DNA of 64,000 nucleotides from positions 4,464,001 to 4,528,000 of the forward strand of contig CM050666.1 of NCBI GenBank assembly GCA_027574665.1, read 5' to 3'. Within the stretch, counting starts at the first letter, position 1. Every line of letters begins with the position of its first letter. Shown piece after piece: positions 45,849-57,010 of this stretch. The DNA is from Rhynochetos jubatus (taxonomy: Eukaryota > Chordata > Aves > Eurypygiformes > Rhynochetidae). The translations under genes were made by a program, and so were the position numbers. The notes under the pieces are model-generated. The model was not told where the DNA came from and made no database searches. It saw nothing but the letters and a program-made list of their open reading frames with translations.

Positions 45849-45880
45849 CCCCCCCACCCCCCCCCCACCCCCCACCCCCC
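45849..45880 (-). promoter_or_regulatory. Very strong G-quadruplex / i-motif tract
   Basis: On the + strand C runs of 7, 10, 6 and 6 are separated by single A residues. The minus strand therefore has four long G runs with 1-nt loops, the most stable class of quadruplex predicted by the standard pattern. Confidence 0.8.
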
Positions 45881-46539
45881 ATGTTGTTTTTGCTGCATTT
45901 TTTGTCTTTTTGTTTCCCTCCCTTCCTTCTAAGTATTCTCTCTTGTAAAGTTTTCAGGTTTAACCCTCAGGAAGGCTAAGATTTGAAGGGTAGCTGCAAG
46001 AGAATTGAGGTCTATTAGGACATAAGGTATTTGGTATGATTTGTGCTAAGGAATATCTGTGAGAGCAGAAAATAGGAGCCATGTCCAATACACCAGGGAA
46101 GGAGCTGAGCCTTGCAGACAGGGCTGCAGGCTCCAGCTCTAACCCTGGCCTGACAATTGATACAGAAAAATCCTGTGACTGCCGTATTACAGCACTAACG
46201 AGGAACGCGCGTTCTCTTCTGATCAAAAGTCTAAAACACAGCGTGCTCTCCGCTGTTCTGCCTCTGATCTCCAAGTACATCGCTGGTTTTTATCACTCAT
46301 TTTTTCTTTATCTGAGCAGAGCTGGTCTCAAGCGCTACAACCTGATTATCTCCGAGGAGGTTGCCAAAAGCATGTCAGGGATCGTTAAACGTAATAATAA
46401 AGGAAGCAGGAGGAATCAAGTGGTTTGAGTAGGAAACCAGAGGGAATTCCTGGCTGAGGTTGCCAGTCCAGTGAAGGCTGGGACTTGCAGCTTGCTGTGA
46501 AAGGAGGAGGTCACAGCTCATGACTCCCAAGCCTCCTCA

Positions 46540-47340
46540 AATTAGTGATATGCTAAATGGAAATGCCAGCATGTGTCCTCATCCCCAGCCCTCATTAAGA
46601 GTACATTTACATACATGCATATCATCCGGAACAACAAGTAGCATTTAAAGCAGAACCTCAATTCCACACTTGGGCTGCGGTTTGGACATGCAAAAGTGTG
46701 TTTTAGACTTTGTTATTTAGCCTGTGGCTTTGAATTTGTTTGTGCTAAGGAAAGAAATGGTGTCACGTCAGTTCAGTTTGCAGGAGAACGAACAGCAGCA
46801 CAGCTCCATTCTTGGGGGATGAATACAAAAATAAACAAAAACATTCTTGGGCCAAAAAAAGCTTCCATTGAATTTGAAATTAATTTCAATCTTGAGAATA
46901 ATTTTTGAAGAAAATGCAAAGACATTTTTAACTAAAAGTGGACTGTAATTAAACACATTTCTTTAAAATAACAAAACAAAATGTTTGGGTTTTCTCCATT
47001 GTTGAGCTTGCCAAATTATGTGTGTTTAAATAATGTATTACGGAGGGGTTTGCTCTGATCGAATTTCCACTTATTTTGCTTCAAAATATAACTCTGGCCA
47101 AAAGAAGTCTTTTAGTTCTAATCAAGATCAAATTAATCAAACCTTGTTTGCTACTGGCTTGTAGCAAAGGAGATCTTCTCCAGTTAGAGAAATGGGGTTT
47201 TGATAAGAATTCAAGGTTTTTATTGGTCTCGTAACAACCAACCTATTTCATAGAAAGAGGATAAAACCAGAATAAAAAATATCTAGGCGAGAATTGCTGT
47301 TAAAACCAAGCCATCTCTAAGCAGGTAGAGTTTCTCAAAG
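46540..47340. promoter_or_regulatory. Long AT-rich candidate conserved region
   Basis: About 800 bp of AT-rich, repeat-free sequence with ACATTTACATACATGCATAT, a 16-bp perfect palindrome (46874-46889), AATCAAGATCAAATTAATCA and GATAAGAATTC. It reads like a conserved non-coding block. Flanked by ordinary DNA. Confidence 0.3.
46874..46889. repeat. 16-bp perfect palindrome
   Basis: TTGAAATTAATTTCAA is its own reverse complement, centred on a TTAATT-type homeodomain core. About one perfect 16-mer palindrome is expected by chance in 64 kb, so it is not exceptional alone. Confidence 0.9.
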
Positions 47341-47647
47341 CTTTTAAGCTCCTCAGCCTCATTAAAGTGACTCTTGGCACATGCAATCCTCTCTGGATCT
47401 TGATGGATATCATCTTTGTTGTGTGTTTCTGTTTTAGCAATGGTGTTTGCATCTCCTAGTTAGTCCCAAGCCGATGTCTGTTACAGCAGGAGAGCTCAGA
47501 AGTGCCAGCTCCAGAAGTCCCTGCTTTATGAATGGCTTTTTGTTGTATTTTACTTGTTTGGTTTGGGTTTTTTTCAAGATGAAGTTGATCGCGAGGAGCA
47601 GGACTTACAGAGCTGGGTTTCCTGTGGCTCTCTGTCTCACGGCTGGA

Positions 47648-47672
47648 TTATCGCATACCTAAAAAGGTGTGA
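47648..47672. promoter_or_regulatory. GATA site next to a perfect T-box element
   Basis: AGGTGTGA at 47665-47672 is the exact T-box half-site octamer, the only exact copy I noticed in the window. TTATC (GATA on minus) lies 12 bp upstream at 47648-47652. A composite of this kind could mediate TBX5-GATA4 input, including autoregulation. About two octamers are expected by chance in 64 kb over both strands. Confidence 0.3.
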
Positions 47673-47699
47673 GCTCTGATGGAAATGTTTCCTGAGGTT

Positions 47700-50215
47700 T
47701 GGGCCTTTCAAACATCTCTTTCCCATGTGCCTTTCCCAGAATCTAACAGCCTCGCTGAGCTCCAGCTGTGGCCCCTATACCAGCAAGTGCAGTAATATGG
47801 TGTTTTCCCTCTACCCAGCTGCCTACAGCCATCAAACTCAGCCAACTCCTAATGCTTTTGAGGCTTTTTCTGTCTGAGCTGATTGGAAAGGACCCATGGA
47901 TTTCAAAAGTTATTACAGGAGGGGGCCATGAGACACACAGGGATGTTGCGATTCCTTACGAATGACTGAAAAAATGAGGTTTGCGTTGAGATCAAACCTG
48001 GTGCGCTTCTTCCCAGAGGGCTGCTGGTTGGGAAAGCTCCCACGTGGAGCACAGCCTGGAGGAAACTGGTGAAGAGGTTTCAACTCTAACAAGGTTTAAC
48101 CCACCATATAGTAAACCTGGATTTAGTGAATATTTAGGACCAAGGCACGAAAGGTGGAACCACGTGAAGTTGTCTGACCTACCTTAGGCCAAGTGTTGTG
48201 ACCAGTGTGGCTGCAGGAACTGTCCTGGCAGATGCCTCATCCAGAGGCTGGAGTGATGGAAAGGCTGAGCAATTGAACATGGGGCTCTTGCCATACAGGT
48301 GCACTGCAGACCCTGTGCAACAGAGCAGGGGGAGAGAGTCCTACCCGGACTGAGGCTTAGCAAAACTCCAACAAACCCATGTATTTGGGGTGTGATTTGC
48401 TATGTGGAAGAGGAATTGCCCTGCAGGAGTGGTTTAAGCTTCAGACAAATTGTTTATTCTGAAGAGTCTGAGGAGTGCTTAGTTCCAGTAAATTGAGAAT
48501 GACCGTGACATGAGGTTGCCAACAGATTTATACTGGTCCAGGATGTGTGTGTCCCATTTTACCACCTGAAAGATGTTAGTTTTAAAGCAAGGATGCCTCA
48601 AAGCCAGCAGGATGTACCAAGTTTTTGAGTGTCTCTGAGTGATAGATGATAGCTGAGTTGGTATCTGAGTTCCAGGCAGGAGCCAGCTCTGGTGTTGTCA
48701 TGTCTTTATTGAAATAGTTAATGACTGGTTTAATTTATCAGGAGGGTTTCTATGGGTGCCAAGTAGAAATAAATTGCTTAGAGTTCATTGTCTGCCTATA
48801 TCTGCCCTTATCATTTTGCCTGAAACAAAGAAGCTATAAAAACATTCCTGATCTTGTTTCAAAAGCACTGATGCTTACGAATAATTCTGTAATGCAGAAG
48901 AGAGAATCAGGCTCCCTGCACACTTTGAAACACACATAGCATAAGCCTAAAATCATTCCCTTTGCATGCATCCAGCCCTGAACAGGTTCCCTTCTCCTCC
49001 TGCAGATGATGAGGAGACCTGATGGGAGGAAGGCCAGCACTACCGCTTCATGTCTCAAGAGAAGTGGCTCTTGAATCGGGCAAGTGGAAATGCCTACCTT
49101 TCCTCCTCCCTTTGCTACCTACAGGCTCATTTTGCTCTTCAGCCGGGGCTGCCTGGCACTGCTGCTCCCCGCAGGTTTTGGGATGCTGGCAGGATGGCAG
49201 TGCAGGCAGGGGAGGCAGCAGGCACGCCAGCATGCTGTCAGCAGCCGCCGGCATTCCCGTGGGGACCGTGGCACCTTGTGTGTTTTGACAGGGGACAGGC
49301 TGTTCTCCTGCTAATAGGCTGTTGGACATGGTGTTCGCTGCCTGGCGGGAGGAGAGGGTGGGAGTTTACAGACTCCAGGCACAGCTAAAGGTTAGGGATT
49401 TAGCGGTGGCACATCTATCCAGAGTGACAAGTGCGAGGATCGATACTCCCATGCATTATTGCTCCTGGGGGGCTGGAGGTCGGCTTGCTCTGTCTCGGCT
49501 GTGTGAGGCTGGTGCTGTCTTGCCAAGGCACGGGGGAGGCAGACTGGAAAATACAGCTTATGGAGAGGCAGGGGCAGAGATGTGCTGTTTGGCTGGCATT
49601 AGGGAAGGAGAGGGCTGGCTTTTTAGGCTGTGTGCCATCAGCACGATTGCAATTTGGGGACCCTCTCCAAACCAGAAGCTGCCACCTTGGCTTTTGTGCT
49701 TGATCTGGGTTTGTTCCAGGAAGGCGAGTTGGCTTCCAGCTTTTGTAGTTTCAATTTATTTCTTACATTCGTCTTTCCTGATCAGGGGAGGCAGAGGAGG
49801 AAAAAGGCTGGGTTGTTTGTTTACTTACACGCACCATTTTTGCTGCACAGTCCAGAATGACAGAGCTTTAACTCCTTCAGTTTATGAGATAATAGAGAGG
49901 GGAAAAAATTAACACTTGCCAGCTTAACCACTCTGAAAATCCCAGACGAAAGTTGCCTATGTCTCCTTTCTTGCATATACATGAGGATGCAGGTTTTAAT
50001 TAGGTGATTCCAGCACACACACAGTGCCTTTGCTACGGTGATCCCAAAGTGAGCCTGATGCTCACAGGGAAATGTGACCCTGAGTGCTTCGTTCCCAGCC
50101 CATCCATGAAGGTAGCAGTTAGATCAGGCTGTGAATCATCCCGCAAGGGACTGAGGGACCCAAAACGAGGGATGCAGAACCCAGCGGATGCAGCCCCCCT
50201 AGGAAACTCTGCCTA
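47700..50215. other. Intergenic, nothing recognised
   Basis: Includes a GC-richer stretch at about 49040-49620 with long overlapping open frames (up to 196 codons at 49322-49912), none with recognisable protein motifs. No repeats recognised. Confidence 0.5.
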
Positions 50216-50219
50216 AGGT

Positions 50220-50800
50220 GTTGCAGTTGAGTTGTCAAGATGGTTAGTGCATTAAATATCCTTGTTAGGGGAACAGAAGAGCTTGAGTTTGCGTGTGTCA
50301 CCTTCAGGGTAAGATAAATAATAATAATGAGGACAAGGAGTGATTTAGAGGATTTTACCAGCATAATTAATGCTGATTTATATCACGGGGTAGCAGAGAG
50401 ACAGGCTGTGATAGAATGAGTGGATGAAGTTTCTGAATGAGACAGGGAAGGGGATGACAGTGGAGAGTGAAAAATGAAATGTGCTTGCTAAAAAAAGCAA
50501 GCGGAGCTGGCTTGAGCACTGCAAGGAGCAAAGCAGGTGACATAAATAATACCAGCTTATCTGCCATTCCCCTTAACACGGATCGCTCACTCTCTAATTA
50601 GATGGAGTTATTAGTGTCTTCGGTTGCTGTATGAGGGGATATAGGGTTCTGTAAGCCAGAAAATAAGAGTATCTCTTCATCCTGTGGAGCCAATTAAATT
50701 GCAGCAAGGGAGAAAATGAGTTTCGTCTAGGTGAAAAAAATGACTGCGTGAGTGTTATGACTTTGAAGGTGGGCTTCGTAGGATCCAAATTAAATCACCT
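50220..50800. promoter_or_regulatory. Candidate conserved enhancer with exact GATA sites
   Basis: Word-dense, repeat-free block. GTAAGATAAATAATAATAATG near 50308, AGCTTATCTGCC near 50553 (exact AGATAAG on minus), CTAATTAGATGGAG near 50596, CCAATTAAATTGC near 50689, CAAATTAAATCACC near 50787, and a 7-bp hairpin GCTTGCT/AGCAAGC at about 50485-50505. Good enhancer candidate by texture. Confidence 0.35.
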
Positions 50801-52819
50801 AACCTCTGGCTGGAGAACTTGTGCCTCAGACCTTGATCCAGTCAGCGGCTCTGCTGGAAAGAGCCTTCCCACCCACAGGGAACTGCTGGAGTCACCAGGG
50901 CTTCCTGGGGTCCTCTCTGGTGTCCCAGGGGAGCCAGGCAGCCCTGCAACTGCTTGCTTTTATCATGTCCCCTGCTGTGAGCTCCTGATCCCAACTCCTC
51001 CTTTACACTGAGGTCTAGCACAGATGACCCAGCTAATCACATAGAGAGCGGGAAGAGAGTGACGGGACTCTGGGCTGATCCTGCCCCAGTGTAGCCCTGG
51101 GATATTGGCGTTGACTGCAAGTCATTATCTGTGAATTCAAGATGTTGCTGCTCAGCATCAGCGGTGATATGGTGTGTACCAGACAGGTGAAGCAAAGCTG
51201 TGACCCTGCTCACTGGGCTGTCGTGGAAAAGGATATTGTTTTTTTGACATGGTGCCAATGCCTGCTCCTTGGAACCATGGGAGCTTCAGATAATCTGAAA
51301 ATAATAACTTTTTTTTTTTTTTAGTGTGAACTTCATCTGGCAACAACTCCATTATGGAAACAACAGGTTGGATCAATGTAGACGTATGTCCCAAACTCCC
51401 TCTGCTGGGAAGGAGGGCAGTCAAAAATCAATGGGGATCTTATGGGCCTGTACAGCTGGCTGCCTGGAAGTAATCCCTGTAATCAGCTGCCCCCATTTCC
51501 TTGAGATGGATTGCAGCATGGCTTCGGGGAGCTGGATGCTTGGGGACCATTCTGCCAGTCACTCAGGACAGCCCACCCATGTGGGTAATGGCCCATTGGC
51601 TCACAGGCTGTGGCTCCCTGCCTGCTTCTGTTTATCCTTCTCCCACACACAGCACCACCAGCCAGCAGCTTCTGCCTGCCTCCTCCCCCAGTGACACCCT
51701 CTGTCCCACCACTGCCAGCCAAGAGATGGCTTCAGAGACTTCCTGATGCCTACTCTGTGTCCTCTGAGATACACAGCCTTGCTGGGGGATGCACGTACAG
51801 ATATTGCAATGAGACAGGGGCTGGTTCTTCCTCCAGACCCAAGGTAGGAACCATGACCTGAGTCCAGGGATGACCTTTATCTGGCTGCTTCATACAGCAT
51901 ATGAGGGGACCTAGGAGGCTCTCTGACTCTCAAGGACTCAGTTTGAAAAGTAATATAACTACAGTGGCTGGGGACATATGCAGAACAAAGCCAACAGGGA
52001 GGGCTGGGGAGGTGGTAGGCTGGAAGGACATTAGGTACAAGAAAAACAACAAGCCAGCTTTGGGACTGCTAAAATATTGATTGCACTCTTCAAGCAAAGC
52101 ACAACATATCCCTGCTCCCGCTGTGCCGCCTATGTTCAATGCCTTGATCCTCCCTCTGCCCTTTTCTGCTATCACTGGGCAGGATGAGTCCAAGCCTGTT
52201 TGCATCCCTTTACAGAAGGAACAAAGTCTTTGCCCAGGAAAAGAGGGACTTTACCTCCCTGTAAGGCTCATAGCTGCTGGTTCACAGTGAATTCCCTCCA
52301 ACACATAGTCGTAGAGCTGATGGAGACATTGTGCCTGCAAGCCCAGCGACTCCCCCTTCATCACCTTCCTGCTCCTCCCTCATGCTGCAGCATTTTTGTC
52401 CCTTCTGCACTCCAGGCAGGTAGTTGAGGGCACCGGGCCTTGCTTCGCTGGTCCTGGCCGTGCCAGCCTCGGTGTCTCTCATCACAGCTGTGGGCAGTGA
52501 TGCTGGGGAGATGCTCAGTGGGCCCACAGCCACACGAGCGGCTGGGCAAACTCCCCACTGCTTTGGAATGGCTGCACTGGTCTCCCTTCCCCACCCAGGA
52601 GTCCAAAAAGACACCGTGACTCACTTCTTTTCCACAGGCAGCATTGCCAGCTCTTGAAATACTTGCTGGTTTTCTTAGAGTCCTGGCTCCTGAAGCCATG
52701 TAATTACTCGAGCTTTCATTTTCTTAAAATAAAGCCCATTTCTAACACTCACATTTGCAAATAATAGCCAGAAAATGTGACCCCTTATGAGCTCAGAAGA
52801 CACATAGTGAAAACTCCAC

Positions 52820-52858
52820 CTTTATTCTTTCTTTTTCTTTCTTTTTCTAATTCTTTCT
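52820..52858 (+). repeat. Pyrimidine-rich (TTTCTTTTTC)-type repeat
   Basis: Tandem CTTT/CTTTTT units on the + strand. Ordinary simple repeat. Confidence 0.7.
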
Positions 52859-54176
52859 CATGCCATGGTTTTTACAATCTTCTCTTATAGACTGAGGTTG
52901 CTGGAAGTCTTCTGTTTCTACTCCTTGAGTCTTGTAATGTTGCAAATGATCTGGAGCTTGTGTCTTGGTGATGTTGGCATCTCAGGTCCTCTGGCTTCAA
53001 GTGTTTGTTTTCAATATTTTTCTGCCCAGTTTTGTGCAACATAAGGTAAGTAAAACGCTAGCAAATCCCAACCTCAACAGCAACACACTGCTCGTGTGGC
53101 TTGTTGTGTCTCTGCATGTTCCAAATCCATCTCTTGTTTTGAATTCCATCAGAAAACCCTGAGTTTACAGTGGTGAAATGTAATTGTCTCCTAGAAGAGC
53201 CCAAGTTCTTTATGGGCTCTGTTCTGCCGAGTGATGCTGCACTTCCTACAATCAGACAAACCACAATCCCACGCTGCACTGGTCCCTGCGCAGCAAATGT
53301 TCTGGTCCCAGCTCTGAAAACTCTTGCCCAACTTGTTTCCCCGCTCCTTTTAACCCCATGGCAGGGCTGAAGATGCTGTTTCTTCCTCCCTGCCCACAGG
53401 TGACATGGAGGCAAAAGTCACAAATAAACCTTGTGCTTTCTGGCCCAGGAAGCACTCCAAGGTGTCCTGGGTTCTGTGCAGCTAAGGACGGCAGAGGTTT
53501 GGCTTGGACTTTGTGATCCCAGAGTATGATGTATAGTTTGAGCTGGTCTGAGCTCAGAGGAGAAACAGAAGCACTTTCCTTGGGGGTTTCAGCCCATCCC
53601 ATCAGCAGACACACCTTAGTGGGGATGGATGAATGACATATTTGAAGAGCTGCCCGTTTGCCCTTGATTTTGAAGGTGCCTGGATAGGTAGTTGTGTATC
53701 CTCCAGCTTTGATATTCAGCACCAAGTGACAAGCAGCAGCTCATTTGATGCTGCCATGCTGGGATATGCTATGGAGAAGTGACATTACCAGGTGACAAGG
53801 AAGGAATCCTGCTGGATCAGCATGAGGGATATGTGCAGGATGGACATGCTATAAAATGATCCAATCCTGAGCAACATTCCAGTTGGAGCTTTTGTGTTAT
53901 GGGACATTGCAGCCACAAGACACAAAGGCACAGAAACCCGGCCTCTGCAGCTGAGGAACAACGTTATGTTTTCCCTGCTCTGTTCACGAGCTTTGAAAAT
54001 TTGTCTTCTGTCCTCAACCACCACAAATGACAGCCAGCGTGCATGGGCAGAGGACCAGGGGGTTGCGTTTTGAAGTAGCCTGCTTATTTTAACAACAAAC
54101 ACCAGCGATCTCCAGCAAAAGAGAAGCTCACTATTAAAAGTAATCCAGAGACATTCCAAAACATTTTCCAGAGGGG

Positions 54177-54190
54177 GTGTGTGTGTGTGT
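54177..54190 (+). repeat. (GT)7 microsatellite
   Basis: Seven GT units, preceded by a G5 run. Confidence 0.85.
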
Positions 54191-55439
54191 GCGGCGTGCA
54201 TTTTTAGCAACGTCAATCAATGCACTGGCCAAAGTCACACATTTTAATCGAGACCTACAAAATATGGAAAAGTTTAAATAATCCTTGGAAGCAATCCAGG
54301 AATTGGTCATTCAGTCTGCAGGACCTTTTATGAATAACAGTGTAACACAAGCCTGTAATGGAAGCACCAAGATCCAGCCCATTGGTTTTCCAGCCTGAGT
54401 TTCCCGTTCCAAGATGAATGACTTGGATTTTGGGGAGGGAAAGTAGCAGGACTGGTTTGTCTCCTGGCTGGGATGGTTTGGCTTTGAAGAACTCAGCCTG
54501 CAGAAACAGGCAGCAATGTGAGCTTTCTCCACTTGAGGTTTCTCTTGGCCTGGATCTCCTTTTTATTCTCTATTACTTACACCTCTAGTACAGTCAGGGA
54601 GGTGCCTTCATTCTGCTGCTTCTGCTGGAGACCTGATTGCCATGTACCAGTAAAAGCTGTGGAGATCCTGTAGACCTGCACATTTTTCATCTCTGGCTCT
54701 CATCTTCCTTCTCTCTCTCTCCATCATCCATGCTGGCACCTGAAGTTTTCCATTCTTGAAGCTGTGGAACAGAGGAATAGGAGTAATTTCACTACCAAGG
54801 CCACCAAAGTGACCTCCCCTTAGCACAGGTGTCTTTTCTGTAGCTCTGTGACCCCACATTCCCAACAGCAGCAGTAGCCAGTGGATAGCAGGAGAGAGAG
54901 GGACTTGCCATAGTGAGAGCTGCTCCTCTGTTTTTAATTAAAGCCGACTTGCTTCAGATCTTCACAGGAAAACCCCCAGTTTTCTGACTTCTGTTTTCCC
55001 TACTGCCCAGCAACAACCTCAAGCAGAATCCCCTTTGCCACTGCAAAAAGAAGGATGAAGAAATAGATGTAGGAGGTTATGTTTCCCAACCATCTTCTGA
55101 GTCAAAAGTCTCTGGAAAGGATGGGAGAGGATGGGTGGGAGCAGAAAATAGACGGTGGGTGCATTCCTGCATTACAAAGTGCAATGGGCAGCCTTTGGCA
55201 CAGCAAAATGTCCTGCATCAAAACATCCCCAGGCTGGCATCAGACAGCTGCTGCACAGGGTCTCTCAACGACCCCAGACATCGGACCATAGACACTTCTT
55301 CCACCTGCCACGAAGGCACCGATGTAGTACGTTAATGCATCTTCCTTCTTGACGTCAGGGAAAAAAACAAGGAGCTTTAGTACAGATATGTATTCACTGA
55401 CCTGCAATTCATGCTGAAGCAGTCAAGCACCTTCCACTT

Positions 55440-55700
55440 GGTTTTTATGTGGTTTTAAATGTTTTTTAGAAGTATCTGTTTATTACAGCTCAATAAAATT
55501 TTATTTTGCGAAAAACCATGATTGATTTCCTCTGCTTTAAACAACAAACAGTCAACCTCCCCAGCTAGCACCTCCTCCTCGATTCATAAAAATGTGTTAA
55601 CAATTCATTTAAAATTCATATACAAGCCAAGCACAGTTTATTCATGAAGTTACACAAATTAATACAAAGCAGCACACTGCCTAGGCCTGGCGTACAGTCA
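55440..55700. promoter_or_regulatory. AT-rich weak candidate element
   Basis: AT-rich, repeat-free patch with CTCAATAAAATTTTATTTTG, TTTAAACAACAAACAG, GTTAACAATTC and ACAAATTAATAC. The AATAAA near 55491 could be a poly(A) signal of an unknown + strand transcript, but no gene is visible upstream. Confidence 0.22.
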
Positions 55701-56320
55701 AAGTGTGCTCCGAAGGCCTCCCTCTGCTGTACAATACGTCAATGTGTTCTTGGAAACTGCCCTCACGTCTGGCGGTTCGGCAATCCGCAGATAGCATTTC
55801 GAGTTTCCCCCCTCCCCTGCCTGCTTTGCTCTGCATGCCTGATGGAGACATGATGCAGAGCAACAATTAAAGTCTCAGGCTGTATGAGACTTTGTGCACC
55901 TTCAGACTGGTCGTCCTCCAAAAGGTGCGTTTGGGTGTTATCTTCCACATGCCATGGGGATTGCTACGATTTTCCCTTTTTGCCCAGAACGGATCATTGT
56001 CAGCTCAGGAAACAGAGGTGGTTTGATGGCCAGGGATGGTACCAGATTTATGAGTCTATTGGTGGGAAGGAGTAGACCTCTTCCAAGGGAAGACCTCTGC
56101 TCTGGCGTTCATCTAGAACAGGTACAGATGAAACATCCTGAGCAATTCACAGGTACATGTGTAACAGTGAGAAACTACTTTTTTCCCTGTGTGGGGTTGA
56201 GGGCAGAAATGGCACATCTGTCCCACCTGTTACCACCCAACAGAACCTCTGTTGGCTCCCCACCAGCCTGAGTCTGAAGTCTGGGCAGTGGGACGCACTC
56301 AGGACCTTGGAAGCTGTTTG
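55701..56320. other. Intergenic, nothing recognised
   Basis: Ordinary sequence with short frames and no repeat recognised. Confidence 0.5.
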
Positions 56321-56329
56321 CTCCGTGTG

Positions 56330-57010
56330 ACCTTCCAACCCTGACCCAGGGTCCCTTAAGGTTGTCCCACCAGGCTCTTCCCTGCCACAGCTGACATCAC
56401 AGCAGGAGCAGGTGCAAGCTGGTCATCTCAAGGCACTAATTGGCCTTAATTGACCTGACCAGCCTCACCTGGGGCCTCCATCCATCCCTCCTCTTCCCTT
56501 GGCCCTGGAGCTCTATTTAAGGGCAGCCCTGCACCTTTGTTCTCTTTCTGGGCTATGTTGTAGGTGTGCCTTGTGTGTCTCTAGTCTCCTGGATGGGTTG
56601 TGGGTATATACTGTAGGAAGATTGTCTCCTGCCCTGCCTCTGGGATGTGCCTGGAGTCTCTGCTGTATCTGGTTTGTCTCTAACCTGTTTTCCTGCATGG
56701 ACTCTGGATGTGTAAGTAACTTATCTCCTGTCCTAGCTGGCCCTGGGACCTCTGCTGTAGTTAGCCTGTCTTCTGGATGGTCCCTTAGCTCTAGTTATGT
56801 CTTTGGCTTTGTTGTCTTCTGCTCTGGGTGGACTCCAGACTTGGTTCATAACTTGATTCGTCTGGGGCTGCCAATGGCCCCTGCTGTGTTCAGACCCTGC
56901 AGGACGGCACCCCACTGCTGAGGGCATTGCCTGTGTTGGGGTCACCATCAGCTCCCAGCTCATCCCTCCTTGTTGGGTAGCCCTGCTCTTCCCCAGCATG
57001 TCACCCCCTG
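56330..57010 (+). mobile_element. Possible solo LTR / LTR-like element
   Basis: GC-rich segment of LTR-like build: GGCACTAATTGGCCTTAATT, then CTCTATTTAAGGGCAG (TATA-like, about 56513) followed by a CT/TG-rich stretch with two degenerate copies of a roughly 90-bp unit (CTCCTG...CTGGGA/GACCTCTGCTGTA...TGTCT, about 56620 and 56725). It lacks clear TG...CA ends, target duplications or an AATAAA. The 140-codon frame at 56499-56921 follows the repeats and is not a credible protein. An avian retroviral LTR is the best guess; a private tandem repeat is the alternative. Confidence 0.35.

Larger units (their letters stand above)
50801..55430. other. Intergenic, short repeats only
   Basis: Contains a T14 tract (51309-51322), a CTTTTT-type pyrimidine repeat (about 52820-52858) and (GT)7 (54177-54190). 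A CTCF-like word lies at 51395-51408. No gene recognised in overlapping short frames. Confidence 0.5.

Noticed and set aside
49322-49912. 196-codon + strand frame
   Set aside because: Overlapping frames in other phases and no recognisable protein features.
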